DNA of 6,928 nucleotides from positions 1 through 6,928 of the forward strand of contig DATAZV010000276.1 of NCBI GenBank assembly GCA_036271855.1, given 5' to 3'. This document shows, piece by piece, positions 1 through 6,017 of this stretch. Position 1 is the first letter of the stretch. Every line of letters begins with the position of its first letter. The notes below the pieces were generated by a model. That model searched no databases, was not told the origin of the DNA, and was given only the letters and a program-made list of their open reading frames with translations. The position numbers and the translations under genes are program-made. This DNA comes from JAQGMJ01 sp036271855. Lineage in GTDB: Bacteria > Pseudomonadota > Gammaproteobacteria > Burkholderiales > JAEUOS01.

Positions 1-1
1 G

Positions 2-22
2 GAACCCAAGGGCCAGTACTGA
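2..22 (+). CDS. possible 3' tail of an upstream gene
   Basis: Reading from base 2, the frame gives six residues (E-P-K-G-Q-Y) followed by a TGA stop at 20-22, only 12 bp before the ATG of the flavin reductase. That spacing fits a preceding gene in the same operon. If so, the natural candidate is the oxygenase that the flavin reductase would serve, but six residues cannot identify a family. The call rests on position alone. A chance stop in intergenic DNA is equally possible. Confidence 0.25.
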   Translation, partial: EPKGQY

Positions 23-34
23 GCGGGCGCGGCC

Positions 35-571
35 ATGTATTCGTGGATCTCTCTGGACAGCTCCGCGCACCTGCCGCCGGACGCGCGCGCCCTGCGCGAG
101 ACCCTGGGGCGCTTCGCCACCGGGGTCTGCCTCGTCACCACGCTGTGCGCCGACGGCAAGCGCGCGGGCATGACCATCAATTCCTTCGCCTCGGTCTCGC
201 TCGATCCGCCGCTGGTGCTTTGGGGTATCAACAACGACGCGCGCAGCGCTGCGGCCTTCCTCAGTGCGCCCGGATTCAACTTGAGCGTGCTGGGTGCGCG
301 GCAAAAGCCCCTGGCGCTTCATTTCGCCCGGCCTGCCGAAGACAAGTTCGGCGCCTTCGAAGGCGACTTCGTCGCCGGGCGCAACGGCATCCCTCGCCTG
401 CGCGCGGCGCTGGCCACCTATGAGTGCAGTGTGTTTTCGCGCCACCGCGAAGGCGACCACACCCTGCTGATCGGGCGCGTCGAGCATTTCGCCGGCGAAG
501 CCGCCGACCCGCTTTTATTTCACGCCGGAAAAATGGGCGCCCTGGCCGAATTGGCTGGCGTGCTTGCCTGA
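35..571 (+). CDS. flavin reductase (HpaC/GraD-like, FMN-binding split barrel)
   Basis: This 178-residue protein has the usual length and layout of the flavin reductase-like domain family. These small cytoplasmic enzymes use NAD(P)H to reduce free FMN or FAD for a partner monooxygenase. Visible signatures are GRFATGV (25-31), the flavin-binding stretch GMTINSFASVSLDPPL (45-60), the N-L-S-V-L strand (82-86), GDH-T-L-L-I-GRVE (140-150) with the conserved His142, and a closing LLFHAGKMGAL (160-170). The core begins near residue 16, so the ATG at 35 leaves only a short N-terminal extension. No strong Shine-Dalgarno precedes it, which fits translation following an upstream gene. The next gene starts 29 bp downstream. 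A reductase of this type (GraD) serves the resorcinol hydroxylase in the known gamma-resorcylate cluster, so it probably feeds an aromatic hydroxylase encoded upstream. Flavin preference and partner are not visible in the sequence. Confidence 0.92.
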   Translation: MYSWISLDSSAHLPPDARALRETLGRFATGVCLVTTLCADGKRAGMTINSFASVSLDPPLVLWGINNDARSAAAFLSAPGFNLSVLGARQKPLALHFARPAEDKFGAFEGDFVAGRNGIPRLRAALATYECSVFSRHREGDHTLLIGRVEHFAGEAADPLLFHAGKMGALAELAGVLA

Positions 572-587
572 CCATTCACCGCCATAA

Positions 588-593
588 AAGGAG
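588..593 (+). promoter_or_regulatory. ribosome binding site of the Bug protein
   Basis: AAGGAG lies 7 bp before the ATG at 601. It fixes that start and rejects the longer open frame that runs in from inside the flavin reductase gene. The signal peptide beginning at this ATG agrees. Confidence 0.8.
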
Positions 594-600
594 ACAAACC

Positions 601-1578
601 ATGCATCGGAGCAAGTTTCTTTTCGCTCTTGCCCTAGGACTCGCCGGACTGCTGCCGGAAGGCGCGCTCGCGCAATCGGGCGCCTGGCCGCAAAAACCGG
701 TGCGCTTCGTCGTCCCCTTCCCCGCCGGCTCGGGTACAGACGTGATGGCGCGCGTGCTGGCAGACAAGCTGAGCCAGAAATGGCACCAGCCAGTACTGGT
801 GGACGACCGCCCCGGCGCCAGCGGCGTGATCGGCATGCAGGCCACGCTGGCCGCCCCGCCTGACGGCTATACGTTCGCCTTCGCCCAGGGCTCGGCCATT
901 TCCGTCGCGCCCAGCACGATCAAGAGCGCCACCTACGACTACAAGCGCGATTTCGTCCCGGTCGGCATGGTGGCCACATCTCCCTTCCTGCTCTCGGTGG
1001 CGGCGGACTCGCCCTACAAAACCCTGGACGACTTGGTGCGCGCCGCCAAAGCGAAGCCGCAATCGATCGAAATCGCCGATAACGGCCGCGCCACCCTGCC
1101 CCACCTGGCCGCGGCCCTGCTGGGCGTCAACAGCGGCGCCGAATTCCTCAACGTGCATTACCAGGGCGGCGCGCAAGGCATGCAGGCCACCATCTCCGGC
1201 GAAACCAAGGCGCAGATCGAGCCGCTGATGACCATCTTCGGCATGGTGCAGGCAGGCCGCATGCGCGTGCTGGCCTCGATGAGCGACCGCGTCGAGCCCG
1301 GCCTCGAAAACTACCCCTTGGTCACCAAGACCTATCCCGGCACCACCGGCCAGGGCTGGTTTGCGATTCTCGCCAAAAAGGGGGTCACCCCGGATGTCGT
1401 GCAAAAATTGAACGCGGACCTGAACGAAGCCCTGGCCCAGCCCGACCTGATCGCCAAGTACCGCGAGTTCGCCGCCTACCCGCGCCCCGGCACACCGGCC
1501 GACTTGTCGGCGTATGTTGCCGAAGACCAGAAAAAATGGGCCGCGGTGATTGACCGCCTCGGCATCAAGCCCGAATAG
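601..1578 (+). CDS. Bug/TctC-family periplasmic solute-binding protein
   Basis: This 325-residue protein is of normal length for the Bug (Bordetella uptake gene) family, the substrate-binding components of tripartite tricarboxylate transporters. Residues 1-24 are a signal peptide: positive H-R-S-K, a hydrophobic stretch rich in Leu and Ala, then an A-L-A/Q cleavage site. The mature protein opens with the family hallmark W-P-x-K-P-V-R-F-V-V-P-F-P-A-G-S-G-T-D (29-47), followed by the VDDRPGASGVIG loop (67-78). These loops hold the carboxylate ligand in solved Bug proteins. It should bind an organic acid in the periplasm. No TctA or TctB membrane subunit is encoded in this window, so it is an orphan here, a common state in Burkholderiales. 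It could use transporter subunits encoded elsewhere or act in sensing. Its place between a flavin reductase and a dihydroxybenzoate-type decarboxylase suggests a hydroxybenzoate or a pathway acid as ligand; that is inference. Confidence 0.94.
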   Translation: MHRSKFLFALALGLAGLLPEGALAQSGAWPQKPVRFVVPFPAGSGTDVMARVLADKLSQKWHQPVLVDDRPGASGVIGMQATLAAPPDGYTFAFAQGSAISVAPSTIKSATYDYKRDFVPVGMVATSPFLLSVAADSPYKTLDDLVRAAKAKPQSIEIADNGRATLPHLAAALLGVNSGAEFLNVHYQGGAQGMQATISGETKAQIEPLMTIFGMVQAGRMRVLASMSDRVEPGLENYPLVTKTYPGTTGQGWFAILAKKGVTPDVVQKLNADLNEALAQPDLIAKYREFAAYPRPGTPADLSAYVAEDQKKWAAVIDRLGIKPE

Positions 1579-1591
1579 CGTTTCCCTTTCC

Positions 1592-1597
1592 AAGGAG
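1592..1597 (+). promoter_or_regulatory. ribosome binding site of the decarboxylase
   Basis: AAGGAG sits 6 bp before the ATG at 1604. It decides this start over an in-frame ATG 54 bp upstream that lies inside the Bug gene. The chosen N-terminus, M-Q-G-K-x-x-L-E-E-H, is the one expected for gamma-resorcylate decarboxylases. Confidence 0.82.
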
Positions 1598-1603
1598 CAC
1601 ATC

Positions 1604-2590
1604 ATGCAAGGAAAAATCGGCCTCGAAGAGCACTTCGCCATCGAAGAGACCATCAACGACTCGGCCGGCTTTCTGGCCGCCGAGGTGTGGACCGAATTGC
1701 AGGCGCGCCTGGTCGACATCCACGAGCGCCGCCTGCGCGAGATGGACGCCAACGGCATGGAGATGATGCTCCTGTCCCTGAATGCGCCCACCGTCCAGGC
1801 GATCCACAACGTCAAGCAGGCCAACGAACTCGCCATCCGCGCCAACGACTACCTCGCCGAACAGGTCACCAAACGTCCAGACCGTTTCCAGGGCCTGGCC
1901 GCCCTGCCGCTGCAGGACGCCGACCTTGCCGCGCGCGAACTGGAGCGCTGCGTCAAGCAGCTCAAGTTCAAGGGCGCGCTGGTCAACGGCTTTTCGCAAG
2001 CCGGCTCGCCGGACAACCTGCTGTATTACGACCTGCCGCAATTCCGCGGCTTCTGGTCGGTGGTGCAACAGCTCGACGTGCCGTTTTACCTGCACCCGCG
2101 CAACCCGACGCCGGCCGGCTCGCTGATCTACAACGGCCACCCCTGGCTGATGGGTCCGACCTGGGCCTTCGGCCAGGAAACCGCGGTGCACGCACTGCGC
2201 CTGATGGCCAGCGGCCTGTTCGACGAATTCCCCAGGCTGCAGATCGTGCTGGGCCATATGGGCGAAGGCCTGCCTTACAGCATCTGGCGGGTGGACAACC
2301 GCAACGGCTGGGTCAAGGCGCCGCCGGCCTACCCGGCCAAGCGCAAGCTGGGGGAATACTTCCAGGAAAACTTCCACCTCACCACCTCGGGCAACTTCCG
2401 CACCCAGACCCTGATCGACGCCATCCTCGAAATCGGCGCCGACCGGGTGATGTTCTCCACCGACTGGCCGTTCGAGAACGTCGACCACGCGGCGATCTGG
2501 TTCGACGCCGCCAGCATCAGCGAAGCCGACCGCATCAAGATCGGCCGTACCAACGCGATCAAGCTGTTCAAGCTCGGCCTGAAAAACTGA
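1604..2590 (+). CDS. gamma-resorcylate (2,6-dihydroxybenzoate) decarboxylase-like amidohydrolase
   Basis: This 328-residue protein belongs to the amidohydrolase-2 (ACMSD) superfamily and closely resembles, from memory, gamma-resorcylate decarboxylase (GraF of Rhizobium, about 327 residues). That cytoplasmic enzyme reversibly converts 2,6-dihydroxybenzoate to resorcinol and CO2. The metal ligands occupy the same numbered positions as in the Rhizobium enzyme: Glu8 and His10 in LEEH, His164 in YLHPRNP, and Asp287 in FSTDWPFEN. His218 in LGHMGEG, and Phe23 and Arg229 (active-site positions), are also present. Long family blocks are intact, including GALVNGFSQ (124-132), HPWL-x-GPTWAF (179-189), ETAVHALRLMASGLFDE (192-208) and TTSGNFRTQTLIDAILEIGADR (260-281). 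The gene lies 25 bp after the Bug gene and 29 bp before the GST. The main alternative is a related decarboxylase, such as one acting on 2,3-dihydroxybenzoate or a substituted salicylate. Family and catalytic competence are secure; the exact substrate is a strong but untested inference. Confidence 0.93.
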   Translation: MQGKIGLEEHFAIEETINDSAGFLAAEVWTELQARLVDIHERRLREMDANGMEMMLLSLNAPTVQAIHNVKQANELAIRANDYLAEQVTKRPDRFQGLAALPLQDADLAARELERCVKQLKFKGALVNGFSQAGSPDNLLYYDLPQFRGFWSVVQQLDVPFYLHPRNPTPAGSLIYNGHPWLMGPTWAFGQETAVHALRLMASGLFDEFPRLQIVLGHMGEGLPYSIWRVDNRNGWVKAPPAYPAKRKLGEYFQENFHLTTSGNFRTQTLIDAILEIGADRVMFSTDWPFENVDHAAIWFDAASISEADRIKIGRTNAIKLFKLGLKN

Positions 2591-2609
2591 GGACCGCGCG
2601 TCAAATAAC

Positions 2610-2614
2610 GGAGG
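2610..2614 (+). promoter_or_regulatory. ribosome binding site of the GST
   Basis: GGAGG lies 5 bp before the ATG at 2620. It separates the GST from an open frame that runs on from within the decarboxylase gene and would otherwise add over 300 spurious residues. Confidence 0.75.
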
Positions 2615-2619
2615 CGACA

Positions 2620-3414
2620 ATGAACCCGCAATCCAGCCCCGCCGGCAAGGTGGAGCTCTATCACTTCTGGAGCTCGGTGTGCAGCGTCAAGGTGCGCATG
2701 GCCCTCGAAGAAAAGGGCGTGCCCTGGGTAAGCCGCTACATCGACTTGTTCCAGTTCGACCAGATGAAACCGGCGTACCTGGCGATCAATCCGGACGGCG
2801 TGGTGCCCACCCTGGTGCACAACGGCCAGCCGATCCACGAATCCTCCGTCATCAACGAGTACATCGATACGGCGTTCGACGGGCCGCCGCTGGTGCCGGC
2901 CGATCCACTGGCGGGCGCGCGCATGCGTGAATTCATTTTCGCCTGCGATGAAGGTTTCGACGCCATCGTCAAGCTGACCATCGTCAGGTACATCGTGCCC
3001 AAACTGCGCCGCCGGCACGGGGAGGACGCGCTGCACGCATGGGCCGAGCGCCGTCCGAAAAAGTTCTACCGGGACGTGCATACACGGGCGATCCGCGGCG
3101 AGATCGGCGAGGCGGAGTTGGGTGAATCGCTCGACGCCATCGGCACCTTGCTCGACAAGATGGAAGCACGCCTGGCGCATGCCGACTGGATCGCCGGTGA
3201 TTTTTCGCTGGCGGATATTGCGATGGCGCCCTACGCATTCAGGCTGCATGCGCTTGGCCACGAAGCGTTCTGGTCCGGCTCGCTGCGCCCCCGGGTCAAC
3301 GACTGGTACGCGCGCATTGCCGCCCGCCCCGCCTTCGTGACGGCGGCGTCCTGGCCGGACGAAAGCGGCGGCGGCTACGAAGAGGTCGGGCTGGTCAATC
3401 CGAACCAGGACTAG
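2620..3414 (+). CDS. glutathione S-transferase family protein, possible ring-cleavage-product isomerase
   Basis: This 264-residue protein has a two-domain GST layout and is longer than the roughly 210-220 residues of common bacterial GSTs. The thioredoxin-like domain starts at about residue 10 (V-E-L-Y-H-F). Its active-site turn is SSVCS (18-22), the cis-proline loop is VVPTL (61-65), and ESS (74-76) should bind the gamma-glutamyl group of glutathione. The helical domain carries the N-cap motif IAGDFSLADIAMAP (191-204). The extra length lies in a basic helical segment (about 120-165) and a C-terminal tail. In aromatic pathways such proteins isomerise maleylpyruvate or maleylacetoacetate using glutathione, and others (LigE/LigF type) cleave beta-aryl ethers. 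The E-S-S-V-I-x-E-Y and P-A-D-P blocks look somewhat LigF-like, so a thiol-transfer role is also possible. The gene ends its operon and faces an FAH-family hydrolase, which favours an isomerase role. The substrate is unknown. Confidence 0.88.
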   Translation: MNPQSSPAGKVELYHFWSSVCSVKVRMALEEKGVPWVSRYIDLFQFDQMKPAYLAINPDGVVPTLVHNGQPIHESSVINEYIDTAFDGPPLVPADPLAGARMREFIFACDEGFDAIVKLTIVRYIVPKLRRRHGEDALHAWAERRPKKFYRDVHTRAIRGEIGEAELGESLDAIGTLLDKMEARLAHADWIAGDFSLADIAMAPYAFRLHALGHEAFWSGSLRPRVNDWYARIAARPAFVTAASWPDESGGGYEEVGLVNPNQD

Positions 3415-3434
3415 CGCCGCCCGGTCACGGCGCT
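3413..3434. terminator. stem-loop between convergent operons, possible bidirectional terminator
   Basis: AGCGCCG (3413-3419) and CGGCGCT (3428-3434) form a perfect 7-bp stem around an 8-base loop. The stem overlaps the GST stop (TAG, 3412-3414) and touches the FAH-family stop (TAA on the minus strand, 3434-3436). An adjoining 10-bp palindrome, CGCTTAAGCG (3431-3440), shares the right arm. Neither side has a T-run, so this is not a textbook intrinsic terminator. Only 19 bp separate the two genes, which leaves no other room for one. Confidence 0.35.
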
Positions 3435-4378
3435 TAAGCGATCAGGGTATTGAGTTCACCGATGCCTTCGATCCAGCACTTGACCGTATCGCCGGCCTTG
3501 AGAAAACGCTTGCGCGCCATGCCGACGCCGGCGGGCGTGCCGGTGAGAATCACATCACCCGGCAAGAGCGTGATACGCGAGGCGAGATAAGCGATCTGCT
3601 CGGCGACGCTGAAAATCATTTGCGAGGTGCTCGAGTCCTGCATCAGTTCGCCGCTGACCCAGGTTTTCATGGCGAGCGCCATTGGGTCGGCGATGTCGCT
3701 CGCCGGCGTGATCGCCGGGCCGAAAGGGCAGGCGCCGTCGAAGGACTTTTGCCCGGTCCAGTCCCAGCGAAACGGTGAAGCCGCTGCCACCTCCGGACGC
3801 GAGACATGCTCGCGCGCCGACAGGTCATTCGCCACGCTGTAGCCGGCGACGCAGTCCAGGGCCTGGTCCAGGGAGATGTTGCGCGCCTCGCGGCCGATGA
3901 TCACCGCCAGCTCCACCTCCCAGTCGAGCATCGGGCTGCCCGGATTGGGGCTGCTGTCGCCGTCGCCGCGCAAGGTGCTGCCGGTCGCCTTGAGGCCATG
4001 CCAGGGACGCGGATTGGCCGCGCGCGGATCGTCGTCCAGCGGCAGGCCCAGCGTGCGCGCCATCTCGGCGACGTGGTCGCGGTAGTTGGCGCCGGCAAAA
4101 TAGATGTTGCGCGGCATGATCGGCGGACGTAAATGGACATCCGCGCGCGCCACGCCGGGCTGGCGCGACTTGCCGCCCGCGATCGCATCCGCGGCCTGCG
4201 CAAGCAGCGGCGCCTGGTGCGGCCAATCGGCGATCAGACGATGAGCATCCGCCCACACCGTCCCGTCTGCATTGCGTACCAGGCTTGCCGCCTGCTTCGC
4301 ATCGAATATTTTTTCGCCGATCAGCAGGCCGGCACGGTCGCCTTCTTTCGCGGCGTAGGTGACGAGTTGATAGCTCAT
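3434..4378 (-). CDS. fumarylacetoacetate hydrolase (FAH) family protein
   Basis: This 314-residue protein combines a short N-terminal domain (about 1-80) with an FAH catalytic domain. Members split or process dicarbonyl acids from aromatic ring opening, as fumarylpyruvate hydrolases, acylpyruvases, oxalocrotonate-type decarboxylases or dienoate hydratases. The metal ligands are visible as Glu154 and Glu156 in LDWEVELAVIIGR and Asp185 in ANDLSARE. YRDH (99-102) supplies the usual catalytic His region, GQKSFDG (209-215) the conserved Lys, and GDVILTGTPAGVG (274-286) the closing active-site loop. A stretch at about 104-148, rich in Asp, Pro and Gly, is longer than in typical members and could shape the substrate pocket. 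The start codon overlaps the VOC gene stop (ATGA) and lacks a strong ribosome site, indicating coupled translation. The final catabolic step of the pathway is its likely role. The exact reaction cannot be set from sequence alone. Confidence 0.92.
   Translation of the reverse strand: MSYQLVTYAAKEGDRAGLLIGEKIFDAKQAASLVRNADGTVWADAHRLIADWPHQAPLLAQAADAIAGGKSRQPGVARADVHLRPPIMPRNIYFAGANYRDHVAEMARTLGLPLDDDPRAANPRPWHGLKATGSTLRGDGDSSPNPGSPMLDWEVELAVIIGREARNISLDQALDCVAGYSVANDLSAREHVSRPEVAAASPFRWDWTGQKSFDGACPFGPAITPASDIADPMALAMKTWVSGELMQDSSTSQMIFSVAEQIAYLASRITLLPGDVILTGTPAGVGMARKRFLKAGDTVKCWIEGIGELNTLIA
4375..4378 (-). other. ATGA start/stop overlap coupling VOC and FAH-family genes
   Basis: On the minus strand, ATGA contains both the TGA ending the VOC protein and the ATG opening the FAH-family protein. 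With only a weak purine run upstream, the second gene is probably translated by terminating ribosomes. That would keep the two enzymes in step and supports consecutive roles. Confidence 0.8.
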
Positions 4379-4908
4379 GCCGACTTGATCTTCAGTTCTT
4401 CCAGGCTACCGACATCGGCGCCGTCGTCCATCGAAAAACGGTCGCCGAAGTCGAACAGGTCGTCGTGCTGAAAGCCGTTTTCGTAGTACTGGATCTCCCA
4501 CCAGTTGCAATCCAGGTCCTCAAGGTAGAAGGAATAGACCCCGTGCATGTTCTGCACCGGCAACACCTGGCGGATGCCGTATTTCTCCTGGTTCGCCTTT
4601 GCCGCCGCATGCGCCGCGTCGACTTCGGCCGGGCTCGTCACGTCCAGCCCCCAATGGTTGAGTACGTTGGCCGGATGCACGTTGTCGCCCACTTCCACCG
4701 CGATGACATGAAAGCGCATCCCCAGACGCACCGCCATCGCCGGCTTGGCGTGGCGCACGCATTCGAGGCCGAGGAACTCCTCATAGAACTTGCGCGATGC
4801 CTTCAGGGAATGACATTCCAGCGTGCCGTGGCCCAGGCAATAGGGATTGACGAGGGATTGCCGCGCGGGCATCTCAACTTTGCATTCGTCAGGCAGGGCG
4901 TGGGTCAT
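4375..4908 (-). CDS. single-domain VOC (glyoxalase/type I extradiol dioxygenase superfamily) protein
   Basis: This 177-residue protein has one vicinal-oxygen-chelate domain at about 20-142. It shows the superfamily pattern LGHGTLECHSLKASRKFYEEFLGLE (25-49) and, near the end of the fold, FYLEDLDCNWWEIQYYENG (127-145). The expected metal ligands are all present: His27, His85 in NHWGLDV and Glu138 in WWEIQ. That is the 2-His-1-carboxylate set of type I extradiol dioxygenases, so the protein is probably a metal-dependent enzyme. Classical extradiol enzymes have two such domains and about 290-310 residues, while one-domain versions of about 180-190 residues also exist. The acidic C-terminal tail (148-170, many Asp) is unusual. 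Its place between an oxygenase reductase and an FAH-family hydrolase suggests ring cleavage or processing of a ring-cleavage product. A glyoxalase- or isomerase-like reaction remains possible. The start is fixed by AAGGAG 6 bp upstream. Confidence 0.88.
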   Translation of the reverse strand: MTHALPDECKVEMPARQSLVNPYCLGHGTLECHSLKASRKFYEEFLGLECVRHAKPAMAVRLGMRFHVIAVEVGDNVHPANVLNHWGLDVTSPAEVDAAHAAAKANQEKYGIRQVLPVQNMHGVYSFYLEDLDCNWWEIQYYENGFQHDDLFDFGDRFSMDDGADVGSLEELKIKSA

Positions 4909-4914
4909 GACGGT

Positions 4915-4920
4915 CTCCTT
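4915..4920 (-). promoter_or_regulatory. ribosome binding site of the VOC gene
   Basis: AAGGAG on the minus strand lies 6 bp upstream of the ATG whose first base is 4908, within the 24-bp gap after the reductase stop. It is the strongest ribosome site in the minus operon, so the VOC protein, and through overlap the FAH-family protein, may be made more abundantly than the reductase. Confidence 0.78.
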
Positions 4921-4932
4921 TATGAGTGCCGC

Positions 4933-5964
4933 TCAGGCGGCCTTGTCGGCTTCGGTAAGAAATGAATCGGCATAGAACTCCTGCTCCGGCAGGCCGCACT
5001 GCGCGCTGAAGTCGGCTCGCGCCGCGTTCACCATCACCGGCGCACCGCAGGCATAGACCTGGTGGCCGGAAAGGTCGGGAAAGTCCTGCATCACCGCGCG
5101 GTGGACCAGGCCGGTGCGTCCCTCCCAGCGGCATTCCGGCGTCGCCTCCGAGAGCACCGGCACAAAGCGGATATGCGGGTGCGTATCGGCCCAGGCCTGC
5201 GCCGCCTGCAGCATGTAGAGGTCTTCGCGCCGGCGCCCGCCCCAGTACAGGGTGATCGGCCGGCGCATGTCCTTTTGCAGCGAGTGCTCGATGATCGCCT
5301 TGATCGGCGCGAAGCCGGTGCCGCTTGCCAGCATGACCATCGGCCGCTGGCTGTCCTCGCGCAAAAAGAAAGTGCCCAGGGGCGCTTCGATGCGCGCGAT
5401 GTCGCGCAGCTTCATGGTGCCGAACACGTGTTCAGTGAAATGACCACCCGGCATCTTGCGGATGTGCAGCTCGAGTTGGCGCACTCCCTCGTTGCTGGGC
5501 AGGCTGGCGATCGAATAGGCGCGGCGCCTGCCGTCCTTGAGGATGAATTCGACGTACTGACCGGCGCGATACAGCATCGGCTCGTTCATCGGCAGCGAGA
5601 GGGTGATGATCATCACATCGCCGGCCGCCTGCTGCATGGCGAAAATCCGCGCCGGCATGAACTTGGCGCGCACCACGTCGTTCATGTCGACTTCGCGCGC
5701 TTCCACCACCAGGTCGGACAGCGGCCTGGCCTGGCACAGCAGCGCCAGGCCCTTCGCCTTGTCGGCCTCCGACAGGTAGGTCGGGTGCACCGGGCCGAAA
5801 TCGACCTCGCCTTCCTTGATGGTGGCGCGGCAGGTGCGGCAAACGCCGGAACGGCAGCTATAGGGCAGGAACAGGCCGGCATCCAGGCCGGCTTTCAGGA
5901 TGTTGGTGTCGGCCTCGCAGGGAAAGCTGCGGCCGCTCGGGGCCAGCGTGATGGTGTAGGGCAT
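4933..5964 (-). CDS. ferredoxin-FAD-NAD(P)H oxygenase reductase (NagAa/AscD-like)
   Basis: This 343-residue electron-transfer protein has three modules. The N-terminal plant-type [2Fe-2S] domain (1-92) carries Cys37, Cys42, Cys45 and Cys77 in the C-x4-C-x2-C...C pattern. The FAD domain (about 100-205) shows RAYSIAS (148-154) and PGGHFTEHVF (172-181). The NAD(P)H domain has LASGTGFAPIKAI (212-224) and the YACGAP turn (304-309). This order is that of reductases serving Rieske dioxygenases (NagAa) or multicomponent phenol hydroxylases. Betaproteobacterial members are often labelled CDP-6-deoxy-glucoseen reductase by similarity to AscD, but nothing here suggests deoxysugar synthesis. All cofactor motifs are intact. 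It is the first gene of the minus operon, and its ribosome site (near CAGGCGCC) is weak. No oxygenase subunit follows it, so its partner must be encoded elsewhere, or it directly supports the neighbouring enzymes. Family assignment is firm; the partner is unknown. Confidence 0.93.
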   Translation of the reverse strand: MPYTITLAPSGRSFPCEADTNILKAGLDAGLFLPYSCRSGVCRTCRATIKEGEVDFGPVHPTYLSEADKAKGLALLCQARPLSDLVVEAREVDMNDVVRAKFMPARIFAMQQAAGDVMIITLSLPMNEPMLYRAGQYVEFILKDGRRRAYSIASLPSNEGVRQLELHIRKMPGGHFTEHVFGTMKLRDIARIEAPLGTFFLREDSQRPMVMLASGTGFAPIKAIIEHSLQKDMRRPITLYWGGRRREDLYMLQAAQAWADTHPHIRFVPVLSEATPECRWEGRTGLVHRAVMQDFPDLSGHQVYACGAPVMVNAARADFSAQCGLPEQEFYADSFLTEADKAA

Positions 5965-6017
5965 GGCGCCTGCTTGGGGCGCGGCCTTGCGGTCCGCGGC
6001 CGATGTCTCCGGTATGA

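Noticed and set aside
424..600. Upstream extension of the Bug gene frame
   Set aside because: It overlaps the flavin reductase out of frame. AAGGAG at 588-593 and a proper signal peptide fix the start at 601.
634..1845. Long minus-strand open frame (403 codons) opposite the Bug gene and decarboxylase start
   Set aside because: It spans parts of two well-supported genes on the other strand, and its translation has no family motif and no credible ribosome site.
1687..2619. N-terminal extension of the GST frame into the decarboxylase gene (apparent fusion)
   Set aside because: The extension is an out-of-frame read of the decarboxylase, rich in Arg, Pro and Ala. GGAGG before the ATG at 2620 and the immediately following thioredoxin-like domain mark the true start.
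1565..2620. Minus-strand open frame opposite the decarboxylase
   Set aside because: It mirrors the decarboxylase over its whole length. The plus-strand protein has every catalytic residue; the antisense translation is low-complexity.
4933..5964. Reductase as a deoxysugar (CDP-glucoseen) enzyme
   Set aside because: The similarity to AscD reflects shared ferredoxin-reductase architecture. No sugar-nucleotide genes are nearby and all neighbours are aromatic-catabolism families.
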